Shown piece by piece: positions 18,451-26,045 of a stretch of DNA of 64,000 nt. The position numbers and the translations under genes were made by a program. This DNA is from an uncultured Oscillospiraceae bacterium (lineage in GTDB: Bacteria; Bacillota; Clostridia; Oscillospirales; Oscillospiraceae), in contig CANQRQ010000002.1 in assembly GCA_947626315.1 (NCBI GenBank), positions 82,538 to 146,537 on the forward strand. Reading direction: 5' to 3'. The first letter of the stretch is position 1; each line of letters starts with the position of its first letter. The notes beneath the pieces are model-generated. The model was given only the letters and a program-made list of their open reading frames with translations, made no database searches and was not told the DNA's origin.

Positions 18451-19725
18451 CTAGTCTTCAAACCGGGCGCGGATGCTCCGGGCGTGGCCGTCCAGGCCCT
18501 CCTTTTCCGCGAAGGCGGCCACCTTGTCCGCCGCCCGCTCCAGCGCCTGGGGGGTGTAATAGGTAAATTGGGTCTTCTTGATGAAATCGTCCACCGACAG
18601 GGGGGAGGAAAAGCGGGCCGTGCCCCCGGTGGGGAGGGTGTGGTTAGGCCCGGCAAAGTAGTCCCCCAGGGCCTCCGGGCAGCTGCGGCCCAGAAAGACG
18701 GAGCCGGCGTTTTTCACCCGGGGCAGCCAGGCGAAGGGCTCGTCCACGCAGAGCTCCAGGTGCTCCGGGGCGATCTCGTTGGCGATGTCCAGGGCCCGGC
18801 CCAGGTCCTCCGTCACGATGATCTTGCCGTTGTTCTCGAGAGACGCGGCGGCGATCTCCCGCCGGGGCAGGACCGCCAGCTGCTTTTCCAGCTCCGCGGC
18901 CACCGCCTGGGCCAGCGCCCGGCTGTCAGTCACCAGCACGGCGGTGGACAGCCGGTCGTGCTCGGCCTGGGAGAGCAGGTCCGCCGCCACCGTGCGGGGG
19001 CTGCTCTTGCCGTCGGCCACCACCAGGATCTCGCTGGGTCCGGCGATCACGTCGATGGCCACCCGGCCGAAGACCTGCTTTTTCGCCTCGGCCACATAGG
19101 CGTTGCCGGGACCTACGATCTTGTCCACCCGGGGGACGCTCTCCGTCCCGAAGGTCAGGGCGGCGATGGCCTGGGCCCCGCCCACCTTGAACACCCGGTC
19201 CACCCCGGCCACCTGGGCGGCGGCCAGAATGGCAGGGTTGACCTTCCCCTCCGCCGTGGGCGGCGTCACCATCACCAGCTCTTTGCAGCCGGCGATCTTG
19301 GCTGGGATGCTGTCCATCAGGACGGTGGAGGGATAGGGTGCCGTGCCGCCGGGGACATAGAGCCCCACCTTTTCAATGGGCGTCAGCTTCTGACCCAGCA
19401 CCACGCCGTCCGGCCCGGTGAACACAAAGCCGCTGCGCAGCTGCTTCTCGTGATAGGCGCGGATGTTGGCGGCCGCCTGGCGGAGAATGTCCAGAAAGCC
19501 GGGCTCCACCAGCTCCAGCGCCTCCTGAAACTCCGCCCGGCTCACCTCCAGGCTCGTAAGCTCCGCCCGGTCAAAGCGCCGGGTGTAGTCCAGGAGGGCC
19601 CGGTCCCCCTGGGCCTCTACCGCGGCCAGGATTTCCGCCACCGTGGCCTCCACGCCGGCCCCGCCGGTCTTCCGCTGAAAAATCTCCCGGGCCGAAAGCC
19701 GGCCTGCCTCATAAATACCGATCAT
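18451..19725 (-). CDS. hisD: Histidinol dehydrogenase
   Basis: 424 residues. KIVGPGNAYVAEAKK is the family signature. GPSEILVVAD, AEHDRLSTAVLVT and the EIAPEHLEL and NHTLPTGGTARF segments carry the zinc ligands and catalytic residues. It makes two NAD-dependent oxidations of histidinol to histidine. The start overlaps the hisG stop by 4 bp. Confidence 0.97.
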   Translation of the reverse strand: MIGIYEAGRLSAREIFQRKTGGAGVEATVAEILAAVEAQGDRALLDYTRRFDRAELTSLEVSRAEFQEALELVEPGFLDILRQAAANIRAYHEKQLRSGFVFTGPDGVVLGQKLTPIEKVGLYVPGGTAPYPSTVLMDSIPAKIAGCKELVMVTPPTAEGKVNPAILAAAQVAGVDRVFKVGGAQAIAALTFGTESVPRVDKIVGPGNAYVAEAKKQVFGRVAIDVIAGPSEILVVADGKSSPRTVAADLLSQAEHDRLSTAVLVTDSRALAQAVAAELEKQLAVLPRREIAAASLENNGKIIVTEDLGRALDIANEIAPEHLELCVDEPFAWLPRVKNAGSVFLGRSCPEALGDYFAGPNHTLPTGGTARFSSPLSVDDFIKKTQFTYYTPQALERAADKVAAFAEKEGLDGHARSIRARFED

Positions 19726-20345
19726 CGTCCGATCTGTCCTTTCATCCGTTCCACCGCCTGTCCGATCTCGGCGGTTTTGAATTTTGTACTGGCCTTGTTG
19801 GCCACAAGCCGCGCGCTGACGGGGAAAACCTCCTCCAGCACGGCCAAATCGTTCTCCCGAAGGGTGGTCCCCGTCTCCACGATGTCCACGATCACGTCCG
19901 ACAGGCCCAGCAGGGGGGCCAGCTCGATGGAGCCGTTGAGCCGGATGATGTCGATCTCCCGGCCCTTGCCCGCGTAGTAGCGGCCGGCGATCCGGGGGTA
20001 CTTGGTGGCCACCCGCAAGGTCCGGTCCCCGTCGTCCCGGAAGTCCAGAGGCGCGGCCACCGCCATGCGGCAGCGGCCCAGCTCCAGGTCCAGCAGCTCG
20101 TACAGGTCCGGCTCCGCCTCCAGCAGCACGTCTTTGCCCGCCACGCCCAGGTCGGCGGCGCCCCGCTCCACGTAGATGGGCACATCCGAGGGCTTGACCC
20201 AGAAATAGCGCACGCCGGCGGCCGGATTTTCAAAAACCAGGCGCCGCTGGTCCTCCAGGACCCCCGGGCAGGGGTAGCCCGCCGCCTCAAACATCCGGCA
20301 GACCCGCTCTCCCAGGCGGCCCTTGGGCAGGGCAATGTTCAGCAT
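19722..20345 (-). CDS. hisG: ATP phosphoribosyltransferase, short form
   Basis: 207 residues, the short HisG form that lacks the C-terminal ACT-like regulatory domain. ALPKGRLGERV begins the fold, DLGVAGKDVL lies mid-protein, and DIVETGTTLREN is the PRPP-binding loop. It starts the pathway from ATP and PRPP. Short HisG needs HisZ for activity and feedback inhibition; hisZ is the gene immediately upstream, overlapping by 7 bp. Confidence 0.96.
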   Translation of the reverse strand: MLNIALPKGRLGERVCRMFEAAGYPCPGVLEDQRRLVFENPAAGVRYFWVKPSDVPIYVERGAADLGVAGKDVLLEAEPDLYELLDLELGRCRMAVAAPLDFRDDGDRTLRVATKYPRIAGRYYAGKGREIDIIRLNGSIELAPLLGLSDVIVDIVETGTTLRENDLAVLEEVFPVSARLVANKASTKFKTAEIGQAVERMKGQIGR

Positions 20346-21445
20346 GGGCTCGCCTCCTCTTCCAGACGGACAAGCTCTCCGTAACGGAACCGGGGCGGCA
20401 CCGCCTTCTGGGCGCTGACGCTCTTTCCCGCCTCCGTCAGCCGGCGCACCTGGGCGGCCACCGCCGCCGGGTCCGCGCCGGGGCTGTATAAGAGCAGCAC
20501 GTCCGCGTCCAGCGCCCGGGGCCGCCGTTCCAGCCCCTCCAGCAGATTCAGGTAGATGGCGAAGCCCACGGCCCGGGAGCGCCGGCCCAGCTTCCGCAGC
20601 AGCTTGTCATACTGCCCGCCGGATAGGACGCTCTCATACACGCCTTTGAGAAAGCCCTTGAACACCAGGCCGTTGTAGTAATTCATATCGCTGACCAGGG
20701 ACAGGTCGAGACGGATCTTCTCAGCACCCTCCTCTTTGGAGAGCAGGGCCCAGAGCGCCTCCAGCTCCGCCAGGGCCTCCGCCCCGGCGCCGTCGCAGAG
20801 AGCCCGGAGCCGGGGCAGCACCTCCGCCGGGCTGCCGCTGAGCCCGGCCAGGGCGCACAGCCGCTCCGCCGCGTCGGCGCCCACGCCGGAGGCCTGGCAG
20901 AGCCGCCGCAGGTCGTGGAGGTTCTTCCCGGCCACCAGCGCGGCCAGCCTCCTGCGCAGGGTCTCGTCCCCGGCCGCCTCCTCCAGAAAGGCGTTCAGCA
21001 GCCCCAGGTGGGACAGCTCCAGCACGTAGTCCGGCGAGAGCAGGGCCAGGCTTTTGGCGGCCAGGGAGACCGCCTCAAAGAAGTCGTAGCCGTCCAGATC
21101 GCCGATGCACTCCAGCCCGGCCTGCATCAGCTCCCGGTACTGGCCGCTCTTCCGGTCCACCCGGTAGACGTTCTCGTTATAGCTCAGCTTCTGCTTGCAG
21201 CCGGGCCGGTCCTCTCCGTTCTTTACAATAGAGAGGGTCACGTCCGGCTTCAGGGCCATCAGGCGGCCGTTGGTATCCGTAAAGGGGATGACCCGGTCGC
21301 TGATCAGAAAGTCCTTGTTCTGCACGTACAGCTCATACTCTTCAAATTTGCTCATCTGATAGGGCAGGTAGCCGTAGCGCCGGTACAGCCGGCGCAGGGC
21401 GTACACCGCCCGCTCCTCGCTCTTCAGGAGCCCTTCGTCCGTCAC
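20339..21445 (-). CDS. hisZ: ATP phosphoribosyltransferase regulatory subunit
   Basis: 368 residues resembling the class II aminoacyl-tRNA synthetase core of HisRS (LRRLYRRYGYLPYQMSKFEEYEL, then FTDTNGRLMALKPDVTLSIVK). The anticodon-binding domain of a real HisRS is reduced, and the synthetase motifs are incomplete, as known for HisZ. It pairs with the short HisG downstream. The start overlaps the upstream regulator gene by 4 bp. Confidence 0.93.
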   Translation of the reverse strand: MTDEGLLKSEERAVYALRRLYRRYGYLPYQMSKFEEYELYVQNKDFLISDRVIPFTDTNGRLMALKPDVTLSIVKNGEDRPGCKQKLSYNENVYRVDRKSGQYRELMQAGLECIGDLDGYDFFEAVSLAAKSLALLSPDYVLELSHLGLLNAFLEEAAGDETLRRRLAALVAGKNLHDLRRLCQASGVGADAAERLCALAGLSGSPAEVLPRLRALCDGAGAEALAELEALWALLSKEEGAEKIRLDLSLVSDMNYYNGLVFKGFLKGVYESVLSGGQYDKLLRKLGRRSRAVGFAIYLNLLEGLERRPRALDADVLLLYSPGADPAAVAAQVRRLTEAGKSVSAQKAVPPRFRYGELVRLEEEASPC

Positions 21446-21738
21446 GGCCGCCCCTCCTTTTCGCTCCGCTCCAGCGCCAGGGCATAGCCCCCGCTGCCGT
21501 AGTCCAGGCAGCGGCTCACCCGGCTGATGGTGGCGGAGCTGACGCCGGTCTGCCGGTTGATCTCAGCATAGCTGGCCCCGGCGCGCAGGAGCTTGGCCAC
21601 CTTGAGCCGCTGGGCCATCTCGATGAGCTCCTTGACGGTACACAAATCCTCAAAAAAGCGCCGGCACTCCTCCTGATTCCTTAATGACAGAATGGTGTCC
21701 AGCAGCTCCCGCACATCCTCAGAGAACCAGTTGCTCAT
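21442..21738 (-). CDS. TrpR/YerC family DNA-binding protein, probable his operon regulator
   Basis: 98 residues from ATG at 21738, chosen because GAGGTG lies upstream; an in-frame GTG at 21750 has no ribosome site. The helix-turn-helix is LLRAGASYAEINRQTGVSSATISRVSRCLDYG, matching the YerC/YecD group of the TrpR superfamily. Being the first gene of the histidine operon and coupled to hisZ by ATGA overlap, it is probably a histidine-responsive autoregulator. That role is inferred from position and family. Confidence 0.88.
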   Translation of the reverse strand: MSNWFSEDVRELLDTILSLRNQEECRRFFEDLCTVKELIEMAQRLKVAKLLRAGASYAEINRQTGVSSATISRVSRCLDYGSGGYALALERSEKEGRP

Positions 21739-21787
21739 TCCGCACCTCACTTCAACACATTAGCACACTACCGAATTATCATAGCAG

Positions 21788-21816
21788 ATTATAAAGCTTT
21801 TCCGCCCGTTCGTCAA
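21788..21816 (-). promoter_or_regulatory. Promoter of the histidine operon
   Basis: TTGACG (21811-21816) and TATAAT (21788-21793) with a 17-bp spacer reading leftward. The 5' leader to the first ATG is about 45 bases. It contains GGTAGTGTGCTAATGTG, the only repeat-like stretch that could be an operator. No T-box or histidine leader peptide is visible. Confidence 0.85.
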
Positions 21817-21911
21817 GCCCCTCTTTTGTTTTTTTCGCAGGGGAAAAAAGAGGGGGCCGCAGCTTAATGCCGCAGCCCCATGAATAGGAAGACGTGCTGT
21901 CTCTTTCCCGC

Positions 21912-21973
21912 CTATAATGAGCATATGGCAAAACAGCACTGCTGTTTTGCTGAGCATCATATAATCATTATAG
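21912..21973. repeat. Short hairpin element with TATAATGA-type inverted ends
   Basis: The ends CTATAATGA and TAATCATTATAG are imperfect inverted repeats. The centre is the hairpin GCAAAACAGCACTGCTGTTTTGC. It is a minimal version of the 208-bp element at 22939. Its right end supplies the stop codon of the adjacent hemolysin-III gene (21968-21970), so it appears to have inserted at that gene's 3' end. Confidence 0.65.
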
Positions 21974-22639
21974 TGCCCGCAGGTAGATGGCCAGGAACTG
22001 CAGGAGGCTGCCCAGCACCACGAACACGTGGAAGACCGAGTGCATCCAGCGTTTGCGCGCGCCGATGCCGTAGAGCACCGCGCCGATGGTGTAGGCCACT
22101 CCGCCCAAAAACAGCAGCCAGAAGCCCAGGGGCGTCAGGGCCCGCAGCGTCTGGGGCAGGAAGAGGATGATGGACCAGCCCATCGTGATATAGCAGACCA
22201 TGGAGAAGGTCCGGTAGCGCTGGAGGTCGATGGCCGTGAAGGTGACGGCCAGGGCGGCCAGCAGCCACTGGGCTGCGAACAGGCCCCAGCCCAGGGCCGG
22301 GTACAGCGGTCGGAGGCCGGAGAGGGCCACGGCGGTATAGCTGCCGGCGATAAGGCAGTAGATGGTGCAGTGGTCCAGCACCTGCATGACCTTCTTGCCC
22401 AGGCAGGGCGGCAGGCCGTGGTACACGCTGGAGATCGTGTAGAGCAGGACCAGGGAGGAGCCGTAGATAGAGGCCCCCAGCACGTCCCAGGCGGAGCCGC
22501 CGGACGCCGCCTTGACCACGCACAGCACAAGGGCGGTCAGACCCAGCACCCCGCCGGCGGCGTGGGTGCTCATGTTGATAAGCTCTTCGTTTTTGGTGTA
22601 ATCGGGCAGGGCCCGGTCGGCCAGTTTGACGCGATTCAT
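21968..22639 (-). CDS. Hemolysin III / PAQR-family membrane protein
   Basis: 223 residues from ATG at 22639 (AAAGGGGAT upstream); the frame extends further but lacks a ribosome site. About seven membrane helices. The conserved PAQR metal positions are SSVYHGLPP with VLDHCTIYCLIAGSYT, and RKRWMHSVFHVFVVLGS (HxxxH) near the C-terminus. Bacterial members are called hemolysin III or YqfA; their real role in most bacteria is unclear, possibly membrane-lipid homeostasis. The gene stands alone. Confidence 0.9.
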   Translation of the reverse strand: MNRVKLADRALPDYTKNEELINMSTHAAGGVLGLTALVLCVVKAASGGSAWDVLGASIYGSSLVLLYTISSVYHGLPPCLGKKVMQVLDHCTIYCLIAGSYTAVALSGLRPLYPALGWGLFAAQWLLAALAVTFTAIDLQRYRTFSMVCYITMGWSIILFLPQTLRALTPLGFWLLFLGGVAYTIGAVLYGIGARKRWMHSVFHVFVVLGSLLQFLAIYLRAL

Positions 22640-22938
22640 AGTTATCCCCTTTCCGCTTGCTCCGGAGCGTTCGCGCAGCCCGCTCCTCTCCGGGACGCTT
22701 CCAGCATAGCACAAAAACGCGGGAGGGCAGGACACGATCCGGGTTTTGCCGCTCTCGCCCTTGTGGAAAGGGAAAAAGCCCGCGGAGAATCCGAAAAGCG
22801 GGGCAAAGCGGCAAAAAAAGTTTCCAATTTCCGCCACTCTACTCTCAGTAGAGCGGCTTTTTCCGGCGTTCTACCCGCCGGAGGGGACGGGTATAGCGCC
22901 CAAAGGGGACAATAGCTTGTGTTTTTTTCGCCGGACGC

Positions 22939-23146
22939 GTTATAATGATTATCACATAGCGAAAGCAATCGAACTCTCGATTGTTTTCGCTGCCAAACGA
23001 CAAGTTTGGCAGCCAATGATTCAAAGAATCATTGGCGCGATGCTCATTGCAATGAGTATATGGCAAAACAGCACTGCTGTTTTGCTGAGCAGCAAAGCTG
23101 CTCGGCGAAACGCTTTGTTGCGTTTCGCCATCATATAATCATTATA
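22939..23146. repeat. 208-bp multi-hairpin element with inverted ends (MITE-like)
   Basis: The ends GTTATAATGATTAT and ATAATCATTATAC are inverted repeats. Between them lie at least six successive hairpins: AGCGAAAGCAATCGA, TGCCAAAC, CCAATGATTC, GCAAAACAGC, GAGCAGC and GCGAAACGC, each with its complement. No open frame fits. The rest of 22640-23235 holds no gene. The left end supplies a TATAAT which, with TTGTGT about 18 bp upstream, could serve DegV. Confidence 0.7.
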
Positions 23147-23235
23147 CTTACGATAACAGCAAGCGGACTCCCCGGCTGTCACGGGAGGGCCTGCAAAAGC
23201 GCCGCGCCCCGGGCGCGGCAGAATGGAGAGACGAT

Positions 23236-24117
23236 ATGAGCTTTTCGGTTGTGACGGATACCTCTGCCAACCTCCCTACAAAGCTGATTCGGGAGCGGGA
23301 CATCAAAGCGATTCCCTTCCATTATTTTATCGACGGCACGGGCTACACCTGCACCGACACCGAGGCCTTTGACGGCGACGCGTTTTACGCCCGGATCAAG
23401 ACCGGCGTGGTGGTGACCACCTCCCAGATCCCGCCCCAGGGCTATGCGGACTTCTTTGAGCCCATGGTCCAGGCGGGGGAGGACGTGATCTTTGTCTCCA
23501 TGTCCTCCGGCATCAGCGGCTCCTGCCACTCGGCCACGGTTGCCGCGGAGCAGCTGATGGAGGCTTATCCGGAGCGCAAGGTCCGGGTGGTGGACACCAA
23601 GGGCGCCTCCCTGGGGGAGGGCCTGATCGCCCTCCGGGCCGCGGAGCTGCGGGACCAGGGGCTGGAGACGGACGAGGCCGTGGCGCTGCTGGAGGATCTG
23701 GTGCTGCGCATGTTCAACGTCTTCACGGTGGACGATTTGATGCACCTGCGCCGGGGCGGCCGCCTGTCCAACCTCTCCGCCGTGGTGGGTACCGTGCTGC
23801 ACATCAAGCCCCTGCTCAAGGGCAACGAGAACGGGCAGATCGTGGCCTTTGCCAAGCTGCGGGGCCGGAAACGCTCCATCGAGGCCCTGGCCGAGCGCTA
23901 TGACCGGCTGGCGGTGGATCCGGAAAAGGAGATCATCGGCATCGCCCAGGCCGGATGCAGCCAGGACGCCGACTATCTGGAGAGCCTGCTGAAGAGAAAC
24001 CGGCCGCCCAAGGAGATCCTCCGGGTGGAGTATGAGCCGGTCACCGGCTCCCACGTGGGCCCCGGGGCCTTGGCGCTCTTCTTCCCCGCCGGGCGGGACG
24101 TGCGTTATGAAAACTGA
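23236..24117 (+). CDS. DegV family fatty-acid-binding protein
   Basis: 293 residues. The start FSVVTDTSANLP, TSQIPPQGYADFFE, VSMSSGISGSCHSA and VVDTKGASLG are the conserved DegV segments, including the Thr/Ser residues that bind the lipid head group. FTVDDLMHLRRGGRLS follows. Family members bind fatty acids; some act as FakB, handing them to FakA for phosphorylation. No fakA lies nearby, so this one may be a stand-alone FakB-like protein. Ribosome site GGAGAG is 5 bp upstream. Confidence 0.93.
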   Translation: MSFSVVTDTSANLPTKLIRERDIKAIPFHYFIDGTGYTCTDTEAFDGDAFYARIKTGVVVTTSQIPPQGYADFFEPMVQAGEDVIFVSMSSGISGSCHSATVAAEQLMEAYPERKVRVVDTKGASLGEGLIALRAAELRDQGLETDEAVALLEDLVLRMFNVFTVDDLMHLRRGGRLSNLSAVVGTVLHIKPLLKGNENGQIVAFAKLRGRKRSIEALAERYDRLAVDPEKEIIGIAQAGCSQDADYLESLLKRNRPPKEILRVEYEPVTGSHVGPGALALFFPAGRDVRYEN

Positions 24118-24140
24118 GGCCGGTCTACAATTGTAAATAG

Positions 24141-24188
24141 ATGCAAAAAGGTCCTGGCGCAAAATTTCGCGCCAGGACCTTTCTGCAT
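24141..24188. terminator. Bidirectional terminator between DegV and LCP genes
   Basis: ATGCAAAAAGGTCCTGGCGC pairs with the downstream copy across an 8-nt loop, with T-runs on both strands. It ends the convergent genes degV (+) and the LCP gene (-). Confidence 0.85.
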
Positions 24189-24190
24189 CT

Positions 24191-25435
24191 TTAACGCCGG
24201 CTTGGGGCCAGGATCTTTTTTCCGCCTGCAACCGGGAGCAGCTCCTCCGGCTCCGGCGGGGCGGAATCCGATTCCCCCGGCAGCGGCGGGAAGCTGAACT
24301 CCGGCAGCTGGAAGGGCGTGGGAGAGGGGCTCGCCTCCGGCTCCGGCTCCGCCGTCTGGGGCCGGGACGGGACTGCCTCCGGCTGCCGGGCGAAGTACCA
24401 GGCGCCCAGCAGCTCCGCCGTGCCGGTGTAGCGGCCGTTCTCCAGGTAGACCAGGTCCAGGTCCTCTGCCTCGATGGGCTCTTCAAAGGGGTTTAAGGCC
24501 TCGTTGAGCAGGGGAATCCACTGCTCCAGGTCCACCACGGTGTAGCTCAGGCCGCGCACTGTGTCGTCCGTGTTCGGCAGCGTGTAAAACCGGATGTTTT
24601 CGCTGGGGCAGAGCAGGGCCTGCCGCAGAAAAAAGGCGATGTTCGCCCCGGTCAGGTCCGTGTCCAGGCCCTGGGAGAGAAGCTCGATCACCTTGGGGAG
24701 ATTGGGGATGCTCCCCAGGCTGATGAACTGGTCCGCGCAGGCCTTGAGAAACTGCTGCTGCATGTCGATGCGGCCCAGGTCGCCGTTGAAGTAGCCGCTG
24801 CGGTAGCGGCAGACCCCCATGGCCTGCTCTCCGTTCAGCCGCTGGAGCCCGGATGCGATGTGGATGTGCAGGTTCTGGCTGCTGTCGTCATAGTTCAGGT
24901 TCATCGGCACGTCGAACTCCACGCCGCCCAGGGCGTCCACCGTCTCTTTAAAGACCCCGATATCCAGCACCGCGTAGCAGTCCGGCTCAAAGCCTGTCAG
25001 CTTTTTGATGTGCTCCTTCAACTGGTCGATCCCCGTCTCCCCCTGGAGCCGGTAGCTCCAGTAGACGGCGTTGATCTTCCGGATGTCCCAGTCCCAGTTG
25101 ATCAGCGTGTCCCGGGGGATGCTCACGAAGTCCATTTTATGGTTGTAGCTGTCCACCCGGCCCACGATGAGGGTGTCCGTGTTGCCGTTGCCGTCGTCGT
25201 TGCCCACCAGGAGCAGGGTGTATACCCCGGCCTGCCGCCCCTCGGGCCAGACGGGGCTGCTCTCCTTCCCCGGGTTCTTCTGCTCCCGGCCCTTGACGGG
25301 ACTGGCCGCCAGGACCGGGGGAGCCGGGGCCTGCTCCCAGATCATATAGGCGCTGAAGCCCGTCACCAGCAGCGCGGCCAGGACCAGGACCGCCAGGCCG
25401 AGTATTTTCCAAATCCGCCGTTTTTTGTTTTCCAT
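24191..25435 (-). CDS. LytR-CpsA-Psr (LCP) family cell-wall ligase
   Basis: 414 residues from ATG at 25435. One N-terminal membrane anchor (about 8-32). The LCP domain shows TLLLVGNDDGNGNTDTLIV, FVSIPRDTLI, KINAVYWSYR, DALGGVEFDVP and YRSGYFNGDLGRIDMQQQFL, which include the Arg/Asp residues that grip the polyprenyl pyrophosphate. A Pro/Glu-rich tail follows the domain. It should transfer wall polymers from lipid carrier to peptidoglycan outside the cell. No polymer genes lie next to it. Its upstream region carries the repeat at 25514. Confidence 0.92.
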   Translation of the reverse strand: MENKKRRIWKILGLAVLVLAALLVTGFSAYMIWEQAPAPPVLAASPVKGREQKNPGKESSPVWPEGRQAGVYTLLLVGNDDGNGNTDTLIVGRVDSYNHKMDFVSIPRDTLINWDWDIRKINAVYWSYRLQGETGIDQLKEHIKKLTGFEPDCYAVLDIGVFKETVDALGGVEFDVPMNLNYDDSSQNLHIHIASGLQRLNGEQAMGVCRYRSGYFNGDLGRIDMQQQFLKACADQFISLGSIPNLPKVIELLSQGLDTDLTGANIAFFLRQALLCPSENIRFYTLPNTDDTVRGLSYTVVDLEQWIPLLNEALNPFEEPIEAEDLDLVYLENGRYTGTAELLGAWYFARQPEAVPSRPQTAEPEPEASPSPTPFQLPEFSFPPLPGESDSAPPEPEELLPVAGGKKILAPSRR

Positions 25436-25513
25436 GTCCGCCTTTTCTTTCCAGCCCGCTGGGCTTAGCTGTAAAAGTTCCCGGCTCGCTCCGGGCAGTT
25501 CCCTGAAGTATAC

Positions 25514-25674
25514 CAGACTGTAGACAAACAGAAGAACCATGTATAAACATGCAGGGGGAGAGCGCAGAGAGGGGGCGGGAGCCCCCTTTCTGCGTTCAAT
25601 CTGCTCTTATCCGGGAGCATTTTTGAATGCTCCTGGATAAGCTTTCAAGTTGAAGACACTTTGTCTTCAACTTG
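25514..25674 (-). repeat. 161-bp modular hairpin element, copy A
   Basis: Reverse-orientation copy of the element at 60093-60216: nearly identical over the shared parts (AGACTGTAGACAAAC end, GGGGGCGGGAGCCCCC hairpin, and a palindromic end made of AAGTTGAAGACA with its complement). It differs by an extra hairpin of about 40 bp (GGGAGCATTTTTGAATGCTCC region, 25605-25645). No coding frame. Confidence 0.8.
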
Positions 25675-25807
25675 AATATACCCATTTTTAGCACTTTTTA
25701 TCGCGGGAAGGCCCGTTTTTTCCGCCGGAGCCTCCTCCGTCTCCCCGCGTTTTCCAAAAAACGGCCGGAAAGGCGAAAAAAAAGCGGAAAAAAGCCCAAT
25801 CTCCCCC

Positions 25808-25836
25808 TTGACTTCATCACTAAAAAGTGCTAAAGT
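25808..25836 (+). promoter_or_regulatory. Promoter of the aromatic leader / ABC importer operon
   Basis: TTGACT (25808) and TAAAGT (25831) with a 17-bp spacer. The start is expected near 25843, about 20 bases before the leader-peptide ATG. Confidence 0.75.
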
Positions 25837-25863
25837 CTTCTCATCATCCACTGGAGGCGCTTT

Positions 25864-25932
25864 ATGACCGCTGCCCGTTTCAGCATATTGGCAAGCTACC
25901 CCTTTTTCTTTTACTTTAAGAAGAGGGGTTAG
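25864..25932 (+). CDS. Leader peptide rich in Phe and Tyr (22 residues)
   Basis: ATG at 25864 with GGAGG 6 bp upstream and TAG at 25930. The peptide ends SYPFFFYFKKRG: two Tyr and four Phe within seven codons, plus an earlier Phe. It sits between a good promoter and a terminator hairpin, ahead of an ABC importer operon. This is the layout of an attenuation leader such as pheL, where ribosome stalling at scarce aromatic codons decides RNA folding. It is far too short to be found by ordinary gene callers. Confidence 0.8.
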   Translation: MTAARFSILASYPFFFYFKKRG

Positions 25933-26006
25933 AAGTTCGTGCTGCACGGGACCATAAAAGGCTGAGCATGTAAGGGCTGCACGGACTTCTCCGCGCGGCC
26001 CTTTTT
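25931..26006 (+). promoter_or_regulatory. Transcription attenuator with competing hairpins
   Basis: Antiterminator: AGAAGTTCGTGCTGC (25931-25945) can pair with GCTGCACGGACTTCT (25976-25990), with a G-U and a mismatch. Terminator: AAGGGCTGC (25972-25980) pairs with GCGGCCCTT (25995-26003), followed by TTTTT. The two share 25976-25980, so they exclude each other. A ribosome stalled on the Phe/Tyr codons leaves the antiterminator arm free; one that reaches the stop codon covers it and lets the terminator form. Confidence 0.72.
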
Positions 26007-26045
26007 GTTCGGCAGGCTCCGGCTGGAAAAAATAGGAGGAAGAAA

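Noticed and set aside
25843..26040. T-box or other known riboswitch ahead of the ABC importer
   Set aside because: No T-box core sequence, specifier loop or recognisable aptamer. The short translated frame with aromatic codons explains the layout better.
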